Source: Leptospiraceae bacterium (GTDB lineage Bacteria > Spirochaetota > Leptospiria > Leptospirales > Leptospiraceae). Taken from it: DNA of 64,000 nucleotides. Both the position numbers and the translations under genes were made by a program. The DNA lies in contig JABTUZ010000001.1 in NCBI GenBank assembly GCA_015075105.1, forward strand, positions 1,003,001-1,067,000, in the 5' to 3' direction. The notes beneath the pieces were generated by a model that was given only the letters and a program-made list of their open reading frames with translations, was not told the DNA's origin and did not search any database. Below are positions 24,964 to 33,917 of the stretch, piece after piece; the first letter of the stretch is position 1; the number at the start of each line of letters is the position of its first letter.

Positions 24964-24985
24964 AAAAAGTACAAATACTATTTCC
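24964..24985. promoter_or_regulatory. operator/promoter candidate, copy 2
   Basis: Twenty-two bases identical to 12551-12572, centred on AGTA-CAAA-TACT and 44 bases upstream of the paralogous small gene. Strict identity over a stretch that is otherwise diverged intergenic sequence suggests selection for a binding site rather than simple common descent. Confidence 0.55.
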
Positions 24986-25046
24986 TGCGGGAGTTAATCT
25001 AAAACGTATTTTACGAACCAGTTTGGGACTTTATCTGGACTGAAAA

Positions 25047-25250
25047 TTATGCGGACAAAAATCCGTGCACTTTTCCTTTTGGGATATTTTTTATTCGTTT
25101 AAAAAATTCTGTCTCAGTGATTTCCATCGGCCATTGAAGATTTATTTTAAGCAAATATCCATGAGGGTCAGTTAACTTAGTTGCCGTAACAGCCCGAAGA
25201 TTTATCAAATAATTTAAGTCACGGATAAGTGCCTTGTATTGTATTGTCAT
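25047..25250 (-). CDS. possible small protein, 67 aa
   Basis: This short minus-strand frame encodes MTIQYKALIRDLNYLINLR and a Pro/Lys-containing end. A normal amino-acid composition and the same direction as its neighbours speak for it. There is no clear ribosome site and no recognised family. A faint resemblance of its ISRDLNYL-like helix to the RYTLNQIEKLRY of the neighbouring gene is too weak to rely on. Confidence 0.35.
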   Translation of the reverse strand: MTIQYKALIRDLNYLINLRAVTATKLTDPHGYLLKINLQWPMEITETEFFKRIKNIPKGKVHGFLSA

Positions 25251-25300
25251 CTATATAACTATTCGACTTGTCGTAAGTAAAGGTCAAGGTTTATTTCCCT

Positions 25301-25380
25301 GTTATTTCCAGAAAATATGCGTTTTTATTATGGATTTATCGCTTTTTAAAAATTTCATTTCCAAGTTATTTCCAGAAAAT
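25301..25380. repeat. direct repeats before the baseplate genes
   Basis: GTTATTTCCAGAAAAT occurs exactly at 25301-25316 and 25365-25380, 64 bases apart. Each copy is preceded by a second TTATTTCC or TCATTTCC unit. The region 25251-25489 otherwise holds no gene. Placement between the accessory block and the late baseplate operon suggests a regulator binding array. Confidence 0.5.
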
Positions 25381-25489
25381 TTCCACAATATTTCAAGCAA
25401 AAAAAGTTTAAATTCGATGGAATACTATTTTTAATCTTGTAAAATTAACTCTTGAAATTTATTCAATTCTGTTAATTTAGTCCAATCTC

Positions 25490-26221
25490 GTGTCCGATTT
25501 ATTCAAATCATTCAGACCAGTGCAAAAAGTCCAGTGGGGTAGTTCCAACCCTTCAATGCCGTCGGCTTTGAATGGGGCAGAACCAGGTCAGATTTGGAAA
25601 CTCTATCCGAAAATAAAATACCGTGCAGATGTGAAACTCCATACAGGACAGATTTTAGAAAAAGTAAGGCTTCCGGGTCCTTATTATGGTAGCAAAGGAT
25701 TTCAGTCCGGTTTCAAGCATGGGTTTGTGGTAGGGCAATTTGTTCTCGTGGAGTTTTTGCAAAACAGACGAGACAATCCGATTGTCACAAAAGTCTATCC
25801 GTTCCCGGGTAACAACAAAACCAAGAAAAATCTTGAATCGAATAATGATTATGACCCGGCTGAAATATCAGTAGGGCATGAGTCGGGTCACAAAACTATT
25901 TGGGCAGATCAGGGAGTTTTAAAACACATCGACAAAACAAAAGCCGTAAGATTTCAAATTGATGTGAATAATGCTCCAACCGTAAATTCTCTCGAAAAGT
26001 GCGTTCAAGGGCAAACTCTGAAATCACAGTTGGAAACACTGATTGATACCTTAAAAGCAATGAACGATGCGATAAAGTTAATAACAGTGACATGCTCTTC
26101 CCCAGGAAATCCGTCCAGCGTTCCTGTCAATTCAGCTACATTCACGTCTCTCAATTCGGACCTTACGACCTCAAAAAATAATCTTTCGAAAATTCTCTCC
26201 GAAGTGGTAAAGCACTTTTGA
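25490..26221 (+). CDS. baseplate spike/assembly protein, gpV-like
   Basis: This 243-aa protein starts at GTG 25490. The central OB-type region (PGPYYGSKGFQSGFKHGFVVGQFVLVEFLQNRRDNP) and the ensuing Gly/Asn-rich part fit the gpV or gp5-like spike assembly family that caps the tail tube. The C-terminal 70 residues are helical and may trimerise. It is the first gene of the baseplate block after the accessory insertion. No convincing ribosome site is seen, so the exact start is uncertain. Confidence 0.68.
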   Translation: MSDLFKSFRPVQKVQWGSSNPSMPSALNGAEPGQIWKLYPKIKYRADVKLHTGQILEKVRLPGPYYGSKGFQSGFKHGFVVGQFVLVEFLQNRRDNPIVTKVYPFPGNNKTKKNLESNNDYDPAEISVGHESGHKTIWADQGVLKHIDKTKAVRFQIDVNNAPTVNSLEKCVQGQTLKSQLETLIDTLKAMNDAIKLITVTCSSPGNPSSVPVNSATFTSLNSDLTTSKNNLSKILSEVVKHF

Positions 26222-26589
26222 GCTTCCTCGATTTCTATAAAGATGAACCTGAAATTCACACTCACGAATTTTTGAAATCTAAAAAACGGGTTTCCTGTGA
26301 ATTTTGCTCCGCTCATTGGGGGACAATAATAAGAGTTTTTGAAGATGAAAAAGAATTTGAGGAGTCTCCATATTATGGAGGAGGGGACACTGTTATCAAT
26401 GATCCGAACGGGGTCAAGATTGCAGTTTGGGCAGGGAAAAATAATATAGGCAGGTCTCCGGAAGACTTTTGGCTATGTGCTCCGGTTCATGTTTATTGTG
26501 GTTGCGAGTTCACAAACAATGCGTTTAGAAACAGTAAGTCCTCAAACGAAGAACTTGAAGACTGGTATTCAACTTTGGAATTTGACTGA
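26218..26589 (+). CDS. Cys-rich baseplate-region protein
   Basis: This 123-aa protein starts with TTG in the previous stop (TTGA). Cys residues occur in VSCEFCSAHWG (about 31-34) and WLCAPVHVYCGCEF (about 90-99), which could bind a metal. The rest is acidic with a GGGDTVINDPNG turn. It may be a zinc- or iron-binding baseplate or tail component, since spike tips often carry metal. No family is recognised. The stop lies 32 bases from the convergent hub gene. Confidence 0.55.
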   Translation: MSFLDFYKDEPEIHTHEFLKSKKRVSCEFCSAHWGTIIRVFEDEKEFEESPYYGGGDTVINDPNGVKIAVWAGKNNIGRSPEDFWLCAPVHVYCGCEFTNNAFRNSKSSNEELEDWYSTLEFD

Positions 26590-26621
26590 CAAAATCAGTG
26601 ACAAAAAGCACGTATTAATTG

Positions 26622-28112
26622 TCACAATCCTGACTCTTCGCTTCTATCGGATTTCCTGCCCCATTTAACAGACAACAACATGTCAGCCATTCCACTATCA
26701 GGCGACCAGGTAACGCTAACCCCAGTTACATAAAAATGCGGGTCATATCGCCTTAATCTTTTTGGCAAAGAATCAAATTCGGAAAGCGGCACGATTTGAA
26801 TATATTGCCCTTTGCAAACACCTCTCCAATATGTTGCGTTTAATGTACCGGAAACAATTCTATCTCCTTTCCCGAAAACATCATAGATTAGATTCTGAAT
26901 TGTCGTGATTTTGTCTTTCAATGGAGCCTGGTCTCCGTCACTTGTTGCATCTTTTGGAAAACCTACTCCGTCGAGGGTAATTTGAAAAATCCTCTGTCCA
27001 AAACGTCCAAGAAGTTCCGGATTATAGGTTACCGGATTAATGATTAGCGAGGACATATTATCAAGTATCCCAAGCCCCACATGAACGCCGGAGAAAATGT
27101 CATTAGTCGAAGAAGATAATGAAAATGAATTGATTATGTTTACTGGAATTTTATTTGAAAATCCATCCAATTCCAGATCACTGCTTATTTCAGCTAATGG
27201 AGTTTTTCTAAAAACAAGTGTCCCTATCGGATCAGAGATATTGCTATCGGATTCGCTAAAATTTTCTGGTGCTTTTTCGATTGAATTATTGATGTTGATA
27301 TACATAGACGATGATTCATCATAATGTACAAATAATTCATAGAGAGGCGGTTTTGCTACAGAGTGCATCATGTTCCAAAATGAAATTGTATTCCCGAATT
27401 GAGGAAGATTTAAAAACTGTAACGTATGTATAAAATTATTTGTATATACATCTTTAGAAAGTGTCTTTGAATATGATAATAGATTTTTGAATGGATATCC
27501 TCCATAGCTACCATTAGATAATAATTGATTGATTGCGGCTTCGCATAAACTTTCCAAAAGAAGAGTAGGGTCTTTTGCATTCTTAACTACCTTTGCGATC
27601 TCCTTAATTACTGCTTTAATTTTACCTGCAAAATTGGACGCAACCGCAGGGGTTTTCTCAAGAGTTGATTTTGTATCATCAGAAAAATCAATAAAAATTG
27701 TTTGCTCGCTGATTGCAGTTTCAAGCCCCCCACCTGAAATTTTGTAATTTTCATCGCCCTCGACGTTTCCGGAATCGGATACAGAGTTTATTCTCCCTGC
27801 AAATTTTTTTTGTCCTCTTTCAGTAATTAAAATAATTGTCCCTTCAATTAAAATTTCCCGCAAACGAATTTTTCCGGAAAAAGTATCAATATATTTCATT
27901 CCACCATCTACGATATTAACCGAAAATGAACTGCTTTCCAAATTGTCCGAATAGGAAAGAGAATCTATGAATTCAACAGGAATTTTGATTGTTGATGTTG
28001 TTGCCTCAACTTCAGGCATGTTTAATCTTTTGCTTACATTCTGAAAATTTACCGGATAAAACGGAAACGCAATTACCTCAAATTTCGTTTTTGTAGCGTA
28101 AACATCATTCAA
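26622..28112 (-). CDS. baseplate hub protein, gpD-like
   Basis: This 496-aa protein has the features of the phage late control D/hub family: an N-terminal strand region with VEFIDSLSYSDNLESSSFSVNIVDGG, then ITERGQKKFAGRINSVSDSG and the ENYKISGGGLETAISEQ domain that in the family forms the tail hub. It is coupled to the upstream LysM gene by a 4-base overlap (ATGA). It is transcribed against all other structural genes of this phage. The hub joins spike, tube and wedges of the baseplate. Confidence 0.7.
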   Translation of the reverse strand: MNDVYATKTKFEVIAFPFYPVNFQNVSKRLNMPEVEATTSTIKIPVEFIDSLSYSDNLESSSFSVNIVDGGMKYIDTFSGKIRLREILIEGTIILITERGQKKFAGRINSVSDSGNVEGDENYKISGGGLETAISEQTIFIDFSDDTKSTLEKTPAVASNFAGKIKAVIKEIAKVVKNAKDPTLLLESLCEAAINQLLSNGSYGGYPFKNLLSYSKTLSKDVYTNNFIHTLQFLNLPQFGNTISFWNMMHSVAKPPLYELFVHYDESSSMYININNSIEKAPENFSESDSNISDPIGTLVFRKTPLAEISSDLELDGFSNKIPVNIINSFSLSSSTNDIFSGVHVGLGILDNMSSLIINPVTYNPELLGRFGQRIFQITLDGVGFPKDATSDGDQAPLKDKITTIQNLIYDVFGKGDRIVSGTLNATYWRGVCKGQYIQIVPLSEFDSLPKRLRRYDPHFYVTGVSVTWSPDSGMADMLLSVKWGRKSDRSEESGL

Positions 28113-29977
28113 TCCTGAATACCTCTAACACGTCGAAGTTTAAACGTCTTGAATCCCCCGATTGGAGTAATCTGTACAGTGTATTCTATTTTGTCGGCAT
28201 CAACCGAAATAGATGTAATGCTTGCCGTTTGTACGCCAAGGTCGGATTCTATATTTTGAAGAATTTTCTTTGGAATGACAAGATTAAGAAAATTGTCAGG
28301 AACTGACCCTGGCTTTTCCATTGCTCCGATGTCTGGATGTGCAGGAATCTGCCCTGGCATGATTCGCATTTTATCCAGAGTATTATCAACAAGGCAGTCC
28401 AATCCTACCGTTGTCCCAATATCTCCATTCTTAACCTCTATATCTCTCGTTGCATCTGTAAGTGCCAAGTCCTCCCCGAAATACCATGATTCAAGAGTTT
28501 CCTGCACTTTCAAAGAATCTGATTCATTCAAAATTCGTTGCTCTGTAATTACTCCGGTATCTACCATATTATAGGATTTTTTGGACGGGATTCTAATTTT
28601 CTGTCCGTAAAGCTCCTCTAATTTTTTCCCGACAAATAATTTTCCATTGTCCTGAATTAGCTGTGTAATTCCGCCAACGGAACCATAATATTTTATCGCA
28701 ATGTTTTCCAGCGTCATGCCAGGTTTTAATTCCTGATAAGTGAAATTTTGGGAAAGGTTACTATTTTCGAGTAGTATTAACGCGGCGTTTAGGTTTTCGA
28801 TTTCCATTTGTAAAATGACAACATCTTGCATCGTCTGGTCTAATGCTATATCAGTTTCGATTTCATTTCCTGCACCGGTTGGATCTGTAAGGACATTGTC
28901 GGTAAGGCTTTCAGGAACTCCCTTATCCCCTGCCGCAATTTCTGCTGGGGACGACGACGTTGTAAGCGGAGTGGACGGCTGATCGATTCCGGCTAACGAC
29001 GGGGTAGTCTGACCTGCGAAAAACAACTGTGTAACAAGCTCCTGAAACTGATTGCATTTTTTTCTTATTGGACCGCCTGCTTTCTGTAATGCTCTGATAT
29101 TCTCCTTGTTTGTCGGTTCAAATACCCGTAAATCTTTTTTCAGACTTTCGGCTAAACTGGCAATATCTTTGTAGAGGTCTGCAACACTTGAAAGGTATTT
29201 TAACGGCTCTGAAAGATCGGAAAACAAGTCATTCACCACTGTAAGAACATTTCTGATAATTGATTTTGGGTCAGGGAGAGGTGCTCTGCGAAAAGGAGCA
29301 ATTGTTGAAACGTCTTTTACGCCAATTAAACTCAAAGAAAAAAGATAGGTAAACGGGTCATCTTTTGATTGGGATATTTTGAATCCACCTTTAGTAGCGA
29401 ATACTACTTCCCAATGCGCGTCACGGTCGTAGTCGTGGAAGACCATTTGAATATCTTCAAAATTAAAGCCTCCTGAAGAAATTCCAAGCATAATGGATTC
29501 AGAAAATATATCAAAAGCAGTAGGGTAAAAAAATGAAAATCCAGGCACACGGGAAAAAACTTTATCTTCGTCTCTGATTTCCTGCATAAGATACACGAGG
29601 TCAAGAAAATCCAAAAATCCTGATTTTTTGAATGGATTTATCTTTTCCAGCTCTCCAAGCGCGGCTCCGGCAATTCCAAGTAAGCCGCCCATCGGTTTTC
29701 TAACGGGCGCTCCGGTATAATGCCCCCAGAACTGACCAGACAAATTGATGTCTGACGTACTATTTCCATTATCTACAATTGCAGTCCCGCCGTAGGTTGG
29801 TTTTACAGAAATTTTGTAATTGTAGGATTGATCCATTCGTTCGAGTCCGAGAAGGAAAAAATATTCTCCGACCGAAATTGAATAGAAGCTCGACCTAGTT
29901 AAAAATTCTAAGGAGTATATTCCAGTAGGGGCATATCCACCTGTTGCCCGTGTTACTGCATCTGCCATTGATCCCAT
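28109..29977 (-). CDS. baseplate protein with LysM domain
   Basis: This 622-aa protein begins MGSMADAVTRATGGYAP. A LysM-type region is visible around residues 413-460 (YQELKPGMTLENIAIKYYG, then QLIQDNGKLF and LYGQKIRIPSKK). That is typical of phage baseplate/tail-hub proteins such as gp53 or gpX types. A second possible start lies 9 bases in. A helical central third contains a Lys-rich segment. It is transcribed against the flanking baseplate genes, and its start abuts that of the divergent gpJ-like gene, leaving no room for separate promoters outside coding sequence. Confidence 0.7.
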   Translation of the reverse strand: MGSMADAVTRATGGYAPTGIYSLEFLTRSSFYSISVGEYFFLLGLERMDQSYNYKISVKPTYGGTAIVDNGNSTSDINLSGQFWGHYTGAPVRKPMGGLLGIAGAALGELEKINPFKKSGFLDFLDLVYLMQEIRDEDKVFSRVPGFSFFYPTAFDIFSESIMLGISSGGFNFEDIQMVFHDYDRDAHWEVVFATKGGFKISQSKDDPFTYLFSLSLIGVKDVSTIAPFRRAPLPDPKSIIRNVLTVVNDLFSDLSEPLKYLSSVADLYKDIASLAESLKKDLRVFEPTNKENIRALQKAGGPIRKKCNQFQELVTQLFFAGQTTPSLAGIDQPSTPLTTSSSPAEIAAGDKGVPESLTDNVLTDPTGAGNEIETDIALDQTMQDVVILQMEIENLNAALILLENSNLSQNFTYQELKPGMTLENIAIKYYGSVGGITQLIQDNGKLFVGKKLEELYGQKIRIPSKKSYNMVDTGVITEQRILNESDSLKVQETLESWYFGEDLALTDATRDIEVKNGDIGTTVGLDCLVDNTLDKMRIMPGQIPAHPDIGAMEKPGSVPDNFLNLVIPKKILQNIESDLGVQTASITSISVDADKIEYTVQITPIGGFKTFKLRRVRGIQD

Positions 29978-29978
29978 A

Positions 29979-31226
29979 GTGGTATTGGACAGATTGACGA
30001 TTTGCTTTATTATTCAAGCACAAAAAAAATCCTTGCAATCATATATTGAGTCTGATTTTCGTCCTTTACTCGTGGCGGCTTCTCCATATACACCAAAAAG
30101 TTTTCTTGGCTATTTATCAGCAATGGTCGGATTTATTGTCGGTCGCAAAATTCGCCTGACAAACTGGAAACCAGGGTCAAGAATTCGCACTTTAATTGAA
30201 GCAATCGCTTTTGCTTTAGCGAGAAGTTCTGCTGAATTTTTTGCGGGATACCAATATGCAAGAAATTTTAATTGCTATGAGTCGTTCGGTTTTGATTTAC
30301 TCCCTGGACTGAAAGCGTCCGGATTCATTCGCTACCAAAACACTGGTCATATTTCCAACATCTCAATTCCGATTTTAACAATTTCACTTTTCGGTCTGAC
30401 ATATCACACAATAGCGGCAACCACACTCAATACCGGAGATACGTTTGTTGATATAGACGTTGTTGCAGGCGATGTAGGGACAGATTACAATTTAGACGCT
30501 CTTGCAATTGATACTGATAATGGCAACGGGGACATTTTTTCTGAAACCGGAGAAGAGCTAACATTTGAGAGAATTTTTAATCCGTTTGAAATTTCCGGAG
30601 GAACGGAGATTGAATCAGAGCAATCCAGACAAGCACGTTGGAAAGATTTTATCAACAATCTGGCTCGTTCAACTATGTCTGGGATTCGGTCAGGCGTAAA
30701 AACAGTTGCAGGGGTTGTAGATTCCTACGTCACAGAAAACATCAATCCATATACAGGTGATCCTGAAACCGGATGGATCAATATTTACGTTTCCGATGGT
30801 ACAGCTGTTGTTTCTCCCGCAATTCTCCAGGCAGTTGAGGACAGAATTTCCGGTGTTCTCGGAACAGACGAACTTGGATATAGGGCTGGCGGGACAAGAT
30901 TGTATGTCAGCACTATCGCAGTCCAGGCAATCAATATCAACTACGAACTTGATGTTCTCGACTCGTCATTATTAACCGATCCGCAAATTGAAGCACTCGC
31001 AAGTATTGCAATTACAAAATATGTCAACCGTCAACCTAATGGCGGAGACGTTTTATTGGATTTAGTGAAAAGTGCAGGGATCAGCGCTCATCCTGATTTT
31101 TTAAGAATCCGGCTTGTTGGATTAGTTTCCGATATTTCCGTTCCTGATGGGAGTGTCCCAAAAATCGGAGGAACTGGAGGAGGCACGATAACATGTAGCC
31201 TGATTGCGAGGATTCCAAGACCATGA
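29979..31226 (+). CDS. baseplate wedge protein, gpJ-like
   Basis: This protein of up to 415 aa is of the baseplate J type that forms the wedges around the hub. Supporting features are ASGFIRYQNTGHISNISIP followed by the AATTLNTGDTFVDIDVVAG strand, the ERIFNPFEISGGTEIESEQSRQARW segment, and GVVDSYVTENINPYTGDPET followed by WINIYVSDGT. The GTG at 29979 is the furthest start. It directly follows the divergent LysM-gene start, and no ribosome site marks the true one. It overlaps the gpI-like gene by ATGA. Confidence 0.75.
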   Translation: MVLDRLTICFIIQAQKKSLQSYIESDFRPLLVAASPYTPKSFLGYLSAMVGFIVGRKIRLTNWKPGSRIRTLIEAIAFALARSSAEFFAGYQYARNFNCYESFGFDLLPGLKASGFIRYQNTGHISNISIPILTISLFGLTYHTIAATTLNTGDTFVDIDVVAGDVGTDYNLDALAIDTDNGNGDIFSETGEELTFERIFNPFEISGGTEIESEQSRQARWKDFINNLARSTMSGIRSGVKTVAGVVDSYVTENINPYTGDPETGWINIYVSDGTAVVSPAILQAVEDRISGVLGTDELGYRAGGTRLYVSTIAVQAININYELDVLDSSLLTDPQIEALASIAITKYVNRQPNGGDVLLDLVKSAGISAHPDFLRIRLVGLVSDISVPDGSVPKIGGTGGGTITCSLIARIPRP

Positions 31227-31861
31227 TCTTCGATTACCTAAGTCTATTCGGTCGGTTTGGAGAAAATTTCAAAGGAATTGTTTTTGATACAGACTCAACC
31301 GAAAAAACAGAAATCAAAAATATCAATGACATCAATAAAGGCGCAATTCACAACTCAGTCGAGTGGCATAATAGACTCGTTCAGAGAATTGTCGATGAAT
31401 TCCCGCTAACAAAAGCGTCTGGATTTTTACTCCGTGACTGGGGAGAGTTTGTTGGGATCCCTAATGATACCGAATTGCCAGATACAGAATACAGAGCAAA
31501 AATATTTTCTAAAATTCTTAGCGTGATAGGCACAATTTCGATTATCCGTTCACTACTTCCGCCATCAGGGAATGTGGTCGTCAAAGAAGCAATCGATCTT
31601 GGATGTTTTTTGGATGCTTGCTTCTTTGACGTTCCAGTTATGAAAACAAAAATTGCAGGCGCAGTAATGACATATCCGACGAATGCTCTTTATATTATTT
31701 TCAACTCATCGGACGATATTAACCCGATTTTGATGAGAACAATTGCAGAACTGAAAGCGGCTGGTGTTGCAGTATTTGCAGGGGTAATTACGGATACCAC
31801 TCTCGCAGACAATTTATACTTAGATTTGGATTATTTGGATAAGGATTTCTTAGGAGAGTAA
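31223..31861 (+). CDS. baseplate/tail protein, gpI-like
   Basis: This 212-aa protein follows gpJ with an ATGA overlap, the standard J-I order. Residues 60-110 contain a helical GFLLRDWGEFVGIPNDTELP region with RAKIFSKILSVIGTIS. The C-terminus has RTIAELKAAGVAVFAGV, which resembles tail-protein I/gp48-type folds. It should link wedges to the fibres. The fibre gene begins 1 base after its TAA. Confidence 0.65.
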   Translation: MIFDYLSLFGRFGENFKGIVFDTDSTEKTEIKNINDINKGAIHNSVEWHNRLVQRIVDEFPLTKASGFLLRDWGEFVGIPNDTELPDTEYRAKIFSKILSVIGTISIIRSLLPPSGNVVVKEAIDLGCFLDACFFDVPVMKTKIAGAVMTYPTNALYIIFNSSDDINPILMRTIAELKAAGVAVFAGVITDTTLADNLYLDLDYLDKDFLGE

Positions 31862-31862
31862 A

Positions 31863-32702
31863 ATGTCACAGGGAACGCAGACAATAACAATGACTTCCGC
31901 TTCGACTCAGAAGCGTGTAAAATATAACGCAAATCAGAGATTGAATTCAAAAACGATTGGAAGCATTTATGGATTAGAGGATGATATTATAAGTTTTCCT
32001 GAATCAATTGTAATGGCAATTCGAGATTTATTTGACGCTTCTGTAACGGATAAGGTATTGTTGGGCGGTACTGTTTTGAGTTTTACGAGTTCTGTCATAA
32101 ATACGAGAAGAGCTTCTTTAATTCTCAATAATAATATTTATAGCATTGAACCGCTTGCGATAACACCGACCCCTGCCGGATATTGGGGAATTATAGAAAT
32201 CGAACTTGAACAAATAGACTCAGACTCGGCTTCGTTACAATTTTTCGATGTTTCCGCAGGTAATAAATACCAGGCAAACGCAACTCAACGAAAGTCTTAC
32301 AACGTAAAAGTTTTCGAAAAATACGACACATCAGCCGCTTATCCTTCGGTCACTGCTGGTAGGATTGAATGGTTGCGGTTTAAAAAAGACGCGGCATTTG
32401 GAAATATCATTGAGGTAACAAAAACTGCAATGGATACAATTTTTTTCCCAAAAGCTAAATCAGGAACGGTTGCATTGATTGAAGATTTACCGATCGGGAA
32501 AGTGGTTGGAGAGTTTTTTCCTCACCCAAAACACCCATCACTCTGCCCTCCAAGTGTAAATTTCCCGAATCTGTGTATATCGCGTCTTCATCCAGCAGAC
32601 TCAAAAACTGTAAATTTGCTTCAAGCAAACTGGACATCTCTGGTGCCTGAACTAAGAAGCCAGACTCTTTTTTTCGGTACGTCAGACGCAATAGAATATT
32701 AA
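31863..32702 (+). CDS. tail fibre, N-terminal part ending at an in-frame stop
   Basis: This 279-aa product begins with a Thr/Ser-rich segment (MSQGTQTITMTSASTQKR) and continues as beta-rich fibre sequence. GGAGAG lies upstream of the ATG. It ends at TAA 32700-32702, but the same frame continues open for 209 codons as similar fibre sequence. The two pieces thus look like one gene of about 488 residues with a nonsense codon. Either the gene is broken or the stop is read through. Confidence 0.65.
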   Translation: MSQGTQTITMTSASTQKRVKYNANQRLNSKTIGSIYGLEDDIISFPESIVMAIRDLFDASVTDKVLLGGTVLSFTSSVINTRRASLILNNNIYSIEPLAITPTPAGYWGIIEIELEQIDSDSASLQFFDVSAGNKYQANATQRKSYNVKVFEKYDTSAAYPSVTAGRIEWLRFKKDAAFGNIIEVTKTAMDTIFFPKAKSGTVALIEDLPIGKVVGEFFPHPKHPSLCPPSVNFPNLCISRLHPADSKTVNLLQANWTSLVPELRSQTLFFGTSDAIEY

Positions 32703-33329
32703 GGATTCACTCCCGGAAATCCGACGACCATTCAACTTGATACATCAGGTTCAAAAAATACAGACGTAAACGATCCACTTATCGAGCTATTGAATTGGAT
32801 GGTTCGCTATCACGATTCTATTGATTTTGGTGATTCGATTTTATCTGCAAACTGGACGAGTCTGAATTTAGTTTGTTCGTTTAGCGGTAGCGACTATCGT
32901 ATTATAGATTTTGATGCAATCAATCGAACGATTACAATAGATTACGATTCGACAAGCGACACAAGCGCACCAGGAACAATCAAAATTTATCCTCACCGGA
33001 TACGGACATCAGACGCAAATGCAAGCACGACAGCGCAAATTCGAAAACTAAAACCGGAAACGACTCTTGCGAGTGCATACCAATCTGGAATTCTATTGCC
33101 GTTTCAATTTCAAGGATTTAATGTCTCTCTTGCAGATCGCGCAGCTGATAATCTCGGCGGACCATTCTCTTACTTTGTCGGAACAAATCAATCAAATTCA
33201 AGCCCTGGGTTTATAGTAACTGATTTCGTCGATGATGGCGCTCATGGAACTCCGCAAGTCGGGAAATCAGTACGCTCAAATCAATTAGGAACATATATTT
33301 ATATCGCAGGGGGAACATACACACCATGA
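32703..33329 (+). pseudogene. tail fibre, C-terminal part beyond the in-frame TAA
   Basis: The reading frame resumes right after the stop with GFTPGNPTTIQLDTSGSKN and runs to TGA at 33327-33329. The first ATG is at 32790 and has no good ribosome site, so independent translation would lose about 29 residues of what reads as continuous protein. The C-terminal end is Gly/Ser/Asn-rich, as in receptor-binding tips. It overlaps the following assembly gene by ATGA, which argues that ribosomes normally reach it. Confidence 0.6.
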
Positions 33330-33877
33330 AAACGATTTATTGTTTTAATGAAACTGGATTAAAATTTCATACGTCGAATGAAGCCGAATTTTCTATTTAT
33401 GAAATGCAGGCACGAGCCGAAGGATTACAAATTTTCACAGGTGAATTTTTTCCTTATCAGACAAATGCAAACGGAAGTTTGAAAATTAATTCAAGCGGAG
33501 TTTTCATTCCGCTTTCAGACAGCCAGCTTTTTGATCTTGGTAAAATCACAATCGAAGAAGTTCGGGCAAAAAAAATCAGTGAGATTGTCGCAAAGCACGA
33601 TGCAGATATTTCTGCTGGTTGCACGTTTGAAGGAAAAATTTTCAAATGCGATGGTGATACTCGCAGAATGCTTGAAGAAGCAATTTCGATTGGGGAATTT
33701 CCTATTACATGGCTTACGAAATTTCGTGAAGGATTTTCTTTAGATGCTACAATGGCACAGTCATTATTGAATGCGATGCGAGCTTTTGTGAAACCTATTA
33801 AGCTTTTCCGATATGAAAAAGAGGCTCTCGTGTATTCAAAAAATTCAATATCAGATATTGCGGGTATAACTCCATAA
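33326..33877 (+). CDS. tail fibre assembly-type protein with DUF4376-like domain
   Basis: This 183-aa protein is coupled by ATGA to the fibre gene. The N-terminal half resembles a fibre tip or assembly region (IYCFNETGLKFHTSNEAEF). Residues about 85-165 resemble DUF4376, often found at the end of fibre or fibre-assembly proteins: RAKKISEIVAKHDADISAGC, then EGKIFKCDGDTRRMLEEAIS. The role would be chaperoning or capping of the fibre. Assignment is by domain resemblance plus position. Confidence 0.65.
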   Translation: MKTIYCFNETGLKFHTSNEAEFSIYEMQARAEGLQIFTGEFFPYQTNANGSLKINSSGVFIPLSDSQLFDLGKITIEEVRAKKISEIVAKHDADISAGCTFEGKIFKCDGDTRRMLEEAISIGEFPITWLTKFREGFSLDATMAQSLLNAMRAFVKPIKLFRYEKEALVYSKNSISDIAGITP

Positions 33878-33917
33878 CAATGCGAAAAAATAAGGATACA
33901 TATAAAGTGGGTGGAAA

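Noticed and set aside
26594-26621. Terminator between convergent genes at 26.6 kb
   Set aside because: Short stems ACTGA/TCAGT and GTGACA/TGTCAC exist but have no T-tract, so the claim is too weak to list.
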